A stretch of 64,000 bases of DNA, from the NCBI RefSeq assembly GCF_900107605.1, contig NZ_FNQJ01000013.1:22953-86952 (forward strand). Direction: 5' to 3'. Position numbers and translations under genes: made by a program. Below, in pieces: positions 58,481 through 64,000 of the stretch; the first letter of the stretch is position 1; each line of letters begins with the position of its first letter. A model generated the notes under the pieces. It searched no databases, was not told the origin of the DNA, and was given only the letters and a program-made list of their open reading frames with translations. The DNA is from Acidovorax soli (GTDB lineage: Bacteria > Pseudomonadota > Gammaproteobacteria > Burkholderiales > Burkholderiaceae_C).

Positions 58481-59290
58481 GTGGCCAGCGCCCGCATCAT
58501 CGTCACCCGACCGGCGCGCGAGGCAGCGCGCTGGGTGGAGCAACTGGGCACGCGCGGCCATGCCGCCGCGGCGCTGCCCCTGATTGCCATTGGCCCCTGC
58601 ACCGACCCCGCTGCCCGGGCCGCGCTGGCCCAGGCCCGCGCACACCTCGACCGCTACCGCGCCGCCATGTTTGTCAGCGGCAATGCCGCGGACTATTTTT
58701 TTGAACAAGAAGCGCCTCTGGCGCCTGATGCGATTGCGCCATCAGCGATCAAAACAAGAGCATGGGCACCTGGCCCCGGAACCGTGCAGGCGCTGGTGCA
58801 TGCGGGGGTTCCCCGCGAGCGCATCGACAGCCCGGCGCCCGATGCCCTGCAGTTTGATTCGGAAGCCCTGTGGCAGCGGGTGGCGCCGCAGGTGCGCGCA
58901 GGCGACCGCATTCTCATCGTGCGTGGCTGCTCCGAGGGCTCGGCTCCCGGTCCGGGCCAGGGCCGGGACTGGCTGGCACGCCAGATCGAGCAGGCCGGCG
59001 CCACGGTGGATTTTGTGGTGGCCTACACCCGCGGCGCCCCGCGCCTCACGCCCGAGCAGACCGCGCTGGCCCATGCGGCCGCGAGCGACGGCTCGTGGTG
59101 GCTGCTCAGCAGCTCGGAAGCCCTCACGCACCTGGCCAGCGCCGTGCCAGGCCTGGCTCTGCAGGCAGCGCGCGCCCTGGCCACGCACCCGCGCATTGCG
59201 CAAGCGGCACGCGCCGCCGGTTTTGGCCAGGTACAGGAATGCCGGCCCGCACTGGACGACGTGATGGCCTCGATAGAATCGGCGGCATGA
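58481..59290 (+). CDS. hemD: Uroporphyrinogen-III synthase
   Basis: 269 residues. HemD is poorly conserved; seen IIVTRPAREAARWVEQL at the start, FVSGNAADYFF, RGCSEGSAPG and WWLLSSSEALTHLASA. It cyclises and rearranges hydroxymethylbilane. Starts at GTG 58481, eight bp after hemC, and ends overlapping hemX (ATGA at 59287-59290). A low-complexity run rich in Ala/Pro (EAPLAPDAIAPSAIKTRAW) near residues 72-90 seems added. Confidence 0.85.
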   Translation: MASARIIVTRPAREAARWVEQLGTRGHAAAALPLIAIGPCTDPAARAALAQARAHLDRYRAAMFVSGNAADYFFEQEAPLAPDAIAPSAIKTRAWAPGPGTVQALVHAGVPRERIDSPAPDALQFDSEALWQRVAPQVRAGDRILIVRGCSEGSAPGPGQGRDWLARQIEQAGATVDFVVAYTRGAPRLTPEQTALAHAAASDGSWWLLSSSEALTHLASAVPGLALQAARALATHPRIAQAARAAGFGQVQECRPALDDVMASIESAA

Positions 59291-60414
59291 GCCCCGAGCC
59301 CTCCATCGATCCGTCCACCCCAGCCGCCCCCGGCACCCCGGTGAGCGCCGCATCCGGCGCGGGCCCGGCGGGGGGCGTCGCCCCGGTCGCCACGCCGCGA
59401 CACACCGGCGTTGGCACCTACCTGCTGGCCGCGATGGCCATCGCGGCCCTGGTCAGCAGCGGGCTGCTGTGGCAAAAGCTCAGCACCATCCAGGAGCAGC
59501 TGGCACGCCAGTCGGCCGATGCAGGCACACAGGCCGTCGAAGCGCGGACCGTGGCGCGCCAGGCCGAAGAACTGGTACGCGACACGGCCGCCCGCCTCTC
59601 GGTGACTGAAGCCCGGGTGGGCGAGGTGGCACTGCAGCGCAGCCAGCTCGAAGAACTCATGCAAAGCCTGTCGCGATCGCGCGACGAAAACCTCGTGGTC
59701 GATATTGAATCGGCCATCCGCCTGGCGCAACAGCAGGCCCAGCTCACGGGCAGCCTCGAACCCCTGGTGGCCACGCTCAAGAGCGCAAACCAGCGCATCG
59801 AGCGCGCGGCCCAGCCCCGCCTGGCCCCGGTGCAGCGCGCCATCGGCCGTGACCTCGACCGGCTCACCCGCGCCACCGTCACCGACACCGCCGGCCTGCT
59901 GGTCCGCCTCGACGACCTGGTGCGCCAGGTGGATGAACTGCCCGTGCAGAATGCCGTGGCCCAGGCCGCCGCCACGCGCCGCCTGGCAGCCGCAGCCCCC
60001 GGCCCTGCAAACGCGGGGGCAGCCCCGCAGGGTGACCAAGCCTGGTGGCAGACCACGCTGCAGCGCAGCTGGGAGGTCGTGCGCGACGAGGCCCGCAACC
60101 TGGTGCGCGTGAGCCGCATCGACCAGCCCGAGGCCATTTTGCTGGCCCCCGAGCAGACTTTCTTCCTGCGCGAGAACCTCAAGCTCAAGCTGCTCAACGC
60201 CCGCCTGGGGGTGCTGGCGCGCCAGTTCGAGTCGGCCCGCGCCGACCTGGCCGCCGCCACCGCGGCACTCAACAAGTATTTCGACCCTGCATCGCGCCGC
60301 ACGCAGGCCGCCGCCTCCTTGCTGCAGACCGCCCAGGCCAGCATGAAGGCCGCCGAGCAGCCCCGTCTGGACGAAACCCTCTCTGCACTGGCCACGGCCG
60401 CTGCGGGAAGATGA
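59287..60414 (+). CDS. hemX: HemX-like membrane protein of the heme cluster
   Basis: 375 residues. One N-terminal membrane helix (TYLLAAMAIAALVSSGLLW, about 44-62), then a long predicted coiled coil (KLSTIQEQLARQSADAGTQ and onward) and the HemX domain. Often annotated as uroporphyrin-III C-methyltransferase-like, but it lacks the methyltransferase fold. Its role in heme synthesis is unclear. ATG 59287 overlaps the hemD stop. A family B repeat follows its stop codon. Confidence 0.85.
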   Translation: MSPEPSIDPSTPAAPGTPVSAASGAGPAGGVAPVATPRHTGVGTYLLAAMAIAALVSSGLLWQKLSTIQEQLARQSADAGTQAVEARTVARQAEELVRDTAARLSVTEARVGEVALQRSQLEELMQSLSRSRDENLVVDIESAIRLAQQQAQLTGSLEPLVATLKSANQRIERAAQPRLAPVQRAIGRDLDRLTRATVTDTAGLLVRLDDLVRQVDELPVQNAVAQAAATRRLAAAAPGPANAGAAPQGDQAWWQTTLQRSWEVVRDEARNLVRVSRIDQPEAILLAPEQTFFLRENLKLKLLNARLGVLARQFESARADLAAATAALNKYFDPASRRTQAAASLLQTAQASMKAAEQPRLDETLSALATAAAGR

Positions 60415-60514
60415 TGAAGCGCCCCCTGAGTCGCTTCGCGCCTTCCCCCTCTCTCGCTTCGCTGCGCGAAGCGGGAGGGGGACGCCCCCAGCGCGGCGGG
60501 GCGGCCCTTGCGCG
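60415..60514 (+). repeat. 3'-end repeat element (family B) after hemX
   Basis: Begins directly after the hemX stop with GCGCCCCCTGAGTCGCTTCG, includes the hairpin CTCTCGCTTCGC/GCGAAGCGGGAG and ends CCAGCGCGGCGGGGCGGCCC then TTGCGCG. Nearly the same as the element after coxL. Confidence 0.75.
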
Positions 60515-60576
60515 GGGGTACTGGCTTTGGCCGTGCCAGTTTCACCGGTCGGCGCATAGCACATTGGATCACTGAT

Positions 60577-61854
60577 ATGCGTGCTGCACTTTGGCTTTTG
60601 GCGTTGTTTGGCGTGGCCGTGGCCGCGGCCCTGTTTGCGGGCAACAACCAGGGCACCATCACGCTGTACTGGCCGCCCTACCGCATCGACCTGTCCCTGA
60701 ACATGGTGGTGCTGCTGCTGGTGAGCACCTTCGTCACGGTGTATGCCGCGATGAGCGCGCTGGCCGCCCTGCTGGATTTGCCGCGCCAGGCCCTGCGGTG
60801 GCGCGTGCAGCAAAAAGAACGCGCCATGCACGGCGCCATGCTGGATGCCCTGACGCACATGCTCGCCGGTCGCTTCATCCGCTCACGCAAGGCGGCACTG
60901 ACGGCCCTGTCCAAGGAAGCAGCACTCACCACCGACGGTGAAACAGTGCCCCACGGCCTCCACCTGAGGACCATGGCGCACATGGTGGCCGCCGAAAGCT
61001 CACACGCGCTGCAGGACCGCGCCACGCGCGACACCCATTTGCAACAGGCCCTGGGCCAGGTGTCGGCAGGCGGCACCGCGCACGAGCAGGAACTGCGCGA
61101 AGGCGTGCACATGCGTGCCGCACGCTGGCTGCTGGATGACCGCGACGCCCGTGCCGCCCTCGAACGGCTTGCCGTTCTGCCGCAGGGCGCCGCCCGGCGC
61201 ACGCTGGCGCTGCGCATCCGGCTCAAGGCCACCCGCCTGGCGCGGCAGACGCAGGACGCGCTGGACACGGCGCGCCTGCTGGGCAAGCACCACGCCTTCT
61301 CGGCCGGCGCCGCGCAAAGCATCGTGCGCGGCCTGGCCACCGAGCTCATCAATGGCGCGCGCGACACGGCCCAGCTGCAACAGACCTGGCTGCACCTGGA
61401 ACAGTCCGAACGCGGCATGCCGGAGCTGGCCATCCACGCTGCCCAGCGCCTGGCAACCGTGGGGGGCGAACCGGCACAGGTGAGGGCCTGGCTGCTGCCG
61501 GCCTGGGACCTCATGGTCAAGCAGCCGCAAGCCCTGCCCGACCCGCATGCGCTCAAACTGGTGCGGGCCCTCGAATCGACCCTGGATACGCTCGATGCCT
61601 CCTGGCTGGCGCGCATCGAATCCGCCCAGCAGGCCAACCCGCGCGATGCCCGCCTGCAATACCTGGCGGGCGTGGCCTGCCTGAAACGCGAGCTGTGGGG
61701 CAAGGCGCAGCAACTGCTGACCCAGGCCACCCCGCATTTGCCCGACGCCGGCCTGCGCGCCAGTGCCTGGCGCCATCTCGCCGAGCTGGCCGAGCGCCGC
61801 AACGACAGCGAAGCCGCCGCAGCCGCCTGGAAAAAGGCCGCACTCGCGCATTGA
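60577..61854 (+). CDS. hemY: HemY, tetratricopeptide-type heme-cluster protein
   Basis: 425 residues. Two N-terminal membrane helices (LWLLALFGVAVAAALFAG; LNMVVLLLVSTFVTVYAAM), then a helical TPR-like domain with repeated Ala/Leu helices. HemY of proteobacteria is associated with heme synthesis at the inner membrane; its exact activity is not known. 162 bp after hemX, that gap holding a family B repeat, so translation may be less tightly coupled. Confidence 0.87.
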   Translation: MRAALWLLALFGVAVAAALFAGNNQGTITLYWPPYRIDLSLNMVVLLLVSTFVTVYAAMSALAALLDLPRQALRWRVQQKERAMHGAMLDALTHMLAGRFIRSRKAALTALSKEAALTTDGETVPHGLHLRTMAHMVAAESSHALQDRATRDTHLQQALGQVSAGGTAHEQELREGVHMRAARWLLDDRDARAALERLAVLPQGAARRTLALRIRLKATRLARQTQDALDTARLLGKHHAFSAGAAQSIVRGLATELINGARDTAQLQQTWLHLEQSERGMPELAIHAAQRLATVGGEPAQVRAWLLPAWDLMVKQPQALPDPHALKLVRALESTLDTLDASWLARIESAQQANPRDARLQYLAGVACLKRELWGKAQQLLTQATPHLPDAGLRASAWRHLAELAERRNDSEAAAAAWKKAALAH

Positions 61855-61931
61855 AGCGGCGCTGGCGCAGTGGGCCGCCGCCCTGGCGGTCAGCCCCTCT
61901 GCACGGCGTGCATTGGGGAACTTTGAGCGCA

Positions 61932-61969
61932 GACGGTCGATCAATTCAGTTTTTTTGAATTGAACCGTC
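61932..61969. promoter_or_regulatory. Inverted repeat GACGGT/ACCGTC before the b561 gene
   Basis: GACGGT (61932-61937), three unpaired bases, TCAATTC (61941-61947), a 9-base loop, GAATTGA then ACCGTC (61957-61969). No U-run follows, so it is more likely an operator or stem than a terminator. The rest of the 242-bp gap shows nothing recognisable. Confidence 0.35.
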
Positions 61970-62096
61970 AATCCATCTGAAACCCGTCCGTCCCATGACT
62001 CCCTAAACTGGAGCCATTCCTGCACGGCATCCGTCTGGCAACTGCTGCATACCGTGCAGCCTCGCGCCACGGACAACCCTCAACGCTTTCCCCGAC

Positions 62097-62672
62097 ATGC
62101 CTTCCTCCGACCCCGGCCAGGCCCTCGCCGCCCCACGCTACACCCACACCGCCATGCTGCTGCACTGGCTGCTGGGCATTGCGCTGGTCACCCTGTTTGG
62201 CCTCGGCCTGTACATGGCCGACCTGCCCTTTTCCCCCCAGCGCCTGAAGCTCTACAACTGGCACAAGTGGGCCGGGGTCAGCATCCTGGTGCTGTCGCTG
62301 CTGCGCCTGGCCTGGCGCCTGGTGCACCGGCCACCGCACCTGCCGGCCCGCATGCTAAACGCCATGCCCCGGTGGCAGCAGATGGCGCACCAAGGCGCGC
62401 ACCACCTGCTGTACCTGCTGTTTTTCGCCGTGCCGCTGCTGGGCTGGGCCTACAGCTCGGCGGCGGGCTTTCCCATCGTGTTTCTCGGACTGTGGCAGTT
62501 GCCCGACTTCGCCCCGGTCAGCCCGGATCTGGCCGATGCACTGAAACCATTGCACAAGCTCAGCGCCATGGCCATGGCCGCACTCGTGCTGGCGCATGTG
62601 GCTGCCGTGCTCAAGCACCAGTTCATTGACCGCGACGGGCTGCTGCAGCGCATGCTGCCGGGTCGCCGCTGA
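62097..62672 (+). CDS. Cytochrome b561-family protein
   Basis: 191 residues, four membrane helices. Heme-ligand histidines appear in TAMLLHWLLGIALV (helix 1), NWHKWAGVSILVL (helix 2), HLLYLLFFAVPLLG and LHKLSAMAMAALVLAHVAA (helices 3, 4). Electron carrier of the inner membrane, probably oxidising ubiquinol. In E. coli the equivalent (YceJ) is co-transcribed with a YceI protein, which matches the arrangement here. Confidence 0.88.
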   Translation: MPSSDPGQALAAPRYTHTAMLLHWLLGIALVTLFGLGLYMADLPFSPQRLKLYNWHKWAGVSILVLSLLRLAWRLVHRPPHLPARMLNAMPRWQQMAHQGAHHLLYLLFFAVPLLGWAYSSAAGFPIVFLGLWQLPDFAPVSPDLADALKPLHKLSAMAMAALVLAHVAAVLKHQFIDRDGLLQRMLPGRR

Positions 62673-62705
62673 TCCCCGTCGCCCCATTTTTCAGGAGTGC
62701 CTCCC

Positions 62706-63281
62706 ATGCAAGTTTCTTCCTACTTCTCGGCCCTGGCCCTGGGCAGCGCCGCCCTGCTGGCGACCCAGCCTGCACTGGCGCAGCAAAAGCTGGTGCCCGC
62801 CCAGAGCGAAGTGCAGTTCACCGCGCGCCAGATGGGCGTGCCACTGCAAGGCCATTTCAAGAAGTTCGACGCACAGGTCAGTTTTGACCCCGCCAAGCTG
62901 GCCACCAGCAAGATCGCCTTCACGGTGGACACCGGCAGCGCCACCATGGGCTCGCGCGAAACCGACTCCGAACTGCCCAAGCCCACCTGGTTCAACGTGC
63001 CCCAGTTCCCGCAGGCCACGTTCCAGTCCAGCGCCATCAAGGCCCTGGGCGCAGGCAAATTCGAGGTGGCCGGCAAGCTCAGCATCAAGGGCGTGGCCCG
63101 CGACGTGGTGGTGCCCGTGACGCTGGTGCAAAACGGCGCCACCACCACCGCCAGCGGCGTGCTGCCACTCAAGCGCCTGGCATTCAAGATCGGCGAGAAC
63201 GAGTGGGCTGACACGTCCATGGTGGCCGACGATGTGCAGGTGAAATTCAAGCTGGCACTCAGCGGTGTCGGCAAGTTCTGA
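62706..63281 (+). CDS. YceI-family periplasmic protein 1
   Basis: 191 residues. Signal peptide ends near PALAQ (28). The YceI lipocalin-like beta-barrel binds isoprenoid chains: SEVQFTARQMGVPLQGHFKK, ETDSELPKPTWFNV, and EVAGKLSIKGVARDVVVPV. AGGAG before ATG 62706 decides the start. 34 bp after the b561 gene. Confidence 0.88.
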   Translation: MQVSSYFSALALGSAALLATQPALAQQKLVPAQSEVQFTARQMGVPLQGHFKKFDAQVSFDPAKLATSKIAFTVDTGSATMGSRETDSELPKPTWFNVPQFPQATFQSSAIKALGAGKFEVAGKLSIKGVARDVVVPVTLVQNGATTTASGVLPLKRLAFKIGENEWADTSMVADDVQVKFKLALSGVGKF

Positions 63282-63333
63282 TCGCTTTTTTTGTTCCCCC
63301 TGTTTTCCCAACCTTTTCTTCAGGAGTTTTTTG

Positions 63334-63906
63334 ATGCGTAAATCCCTCTTCGCCTTGGCTGCCACCGCCGTGCTGGCCACTGCCGCCCATGCAGCCCCCG
63401 CCACTTACGCCATTGACCCTACGCACACCTTTGCCACTTTCGAGATCAGCCACTTTGGCGCGTCCGTGAACCGCGGCCGCTTTGACAAGAAACAAGGCAC
63501 CGTGCAGTTCGACAAGGCAGGCAAGAGCGGCAAGGTCGAGATCACCTTTGACGTCGCTTCGGTCAACACCGGCACCGCTGTTTTTGACAAGGATCTGATC
63601 GCTGAAGAAATTCTGAACGCAGCCAAGTACCCCACCGCCAAGTTTGTCTCCGACAAGTTCCACTTCAACGGCGACAAACTCGCCTCTGTCGATGGCAAGC
63701 TGACGCTGCTGGGCAACACCCAGCCCGTCACGCTCAAGGCCAACCAGTTTGCCTGCTATGAAAACCCCATGCTCAAGCGCGAAGTCTGCGGTGGCGACTT
63801 TGAAACCACCATTGACCGCACGGCGTTCGGTTTGAATTACGGCATCGACTGGGGCTTCCCGAAGAACGTGCGTCTGGTAATGCAGATCGAAGCTGTCAAG
63901 CAATAA
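63334..63906 (+). CDS. YceI-family periplasmic protein 2
   Basis: 190 residues. Signal peptide MRKSLFALAATAVLATAAHA. The mature YceI domain has YAIDPTHTFATFEISHFGAS, FDVASVNTGTAVFDKDLIAE and GKLTLLGNTQPVTLKANQF. It differs from the first YceI enough to be an older paralogue. Preceded by CAGGAG. Followed seven bases after its stop by the IS-like sequence. Confidence 0.88.
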   Translation: MRKSLFALAATAVLATAAHAAPATYAIDPTHTFATFEISHFGASVNRGRFDKKQGTVQFDKAGKSGKVEITFDVASVNTGTAVFDKDLIAEEILNAAKYPTAKFVSDKFHFNGDKLASVDGKLTLLGNTQPVTLKANQFACYENPMLKREVCGGDFETTIDRTAFGLNYGIDWGFPKNVRLVMQIEAVKQ

Positions 63907-63912
63907 GAGCGG

Positions 63913-64000
63913 CTAACAAAACGGCAAGAGCCTTCGGACGCAGATGACACAGCAAGCCAGGGAGAGCAACGCGACGTGAATGTCGATGCGGCGCTCGAAG
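63913..64000 (-). CDS. IS5-type transposase, C-terminal end (cut by window edge)
   Basis: The minus-strand frame ending at TAG (63915-63913) reads FERRIDIHVALLSLACCVIC then VRRLLPFC, the pattern of IS5-family (IS427-like) transposase C-termini. Only 28 residues are visible. If correct, the element inserted just after the second YceI stop; GAGCGGCTAACAAAAC at 63907 could be its terminal repeat. The rest lies outside the window. Confidence 0.55.
   Translation of the reverse strand, partial: FERRIDIHVALLSLACCVICVRRLLPFC

Overview
The window looks like chromosomal DNA of a beta-proteobacterium of the family Comamonadaceae (Acidovorax or a close relative). The evidence is high G+C, gene families typical of that group (many Bug/TctC binding proteins, TRAP transporters, Bug-only sugar-acid clusters, the hemC-hemD-hemX-hemY order) and several families of short dispersed repeats of a Comamonadaceae type. 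The assignment is inference from content; no rRNA or tRNA gene is present. Genes are densely packed on both strands. I saw no CRISPR array, prophage or intact insertion sequence. The last 88 bases look like the end of an IS5-type transposase gene.

Layout. 1-9400: a D-glucarate/galactarate catabolic locus (gudD partial, GntR regulator, kdgD, 2,5-dioxovalerate dehydrogenase, three Bug binding proteins, a 2-hydroxyacid dehydrogenase, garD). Both aldarates are dehydrated to 5-dehydro-4-deoxyglucarate, which KdgD and the semialdehyde dehydrogenase convert to 2-oxoglutarate. 9500-20600: a DMT exporter, then an RND efflux operon read leftward (mdtA-mdtB-mdtC-outer-membrane lipoprotein), with an imperfect palindrome of about 800 bp between mdtB and mdtC. 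20700-24030: LysE exporter, lone ABC ATPase, small hypotheticals, a Tat-exported metallo-beta-lactamase-fold protein. 24080-33450: a molybdenum hydroxylase operon of the CO-dehydrogenase form II type (coxS-coxL-coxM-coxD-coxE-coxG-coxF order) with a divergent AcoR-like regulator that lacks the AAA+ domain. 33640-37180: an SbmA/YddA-type ABC transporter and UbiB. 37360-40900: tungstate ABC transporter tupBCA with a divergent ModE-like regulator. 41080-46240: TRAP permease dctQM and two paralogous TRAP binding proteins in the opposite direction. 46400-49630: xseB-ispA-dxs (isoprenoid precursors). 49950-54590: a lone Rieske oxygenase alpha subunit, DMT exporter, sulfurtransferase, AI-2E family permease. 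54610-61850: ppc, and divergently hemC-hemD-hemX-hemY. 62100-63906: cytochrome b561 and two YceI proteins.

Connections. The Mo-hydroxylase operon and the tungstate/molybdate-type uptake system lie 5 kb apart and may be functionally linked (inference). The most unusual non-coding features are the giant palindrome inside the efflux operon, a repeat family found immediately 3' of four stop codons and always in the same orientation as the gene, a second inverted-repeat family that in two cases overlaps signal-peptide codons, a 27-bp in-frame triplication inside ispA, and a promoter/terminator-like leader in front of the Rieske gene.
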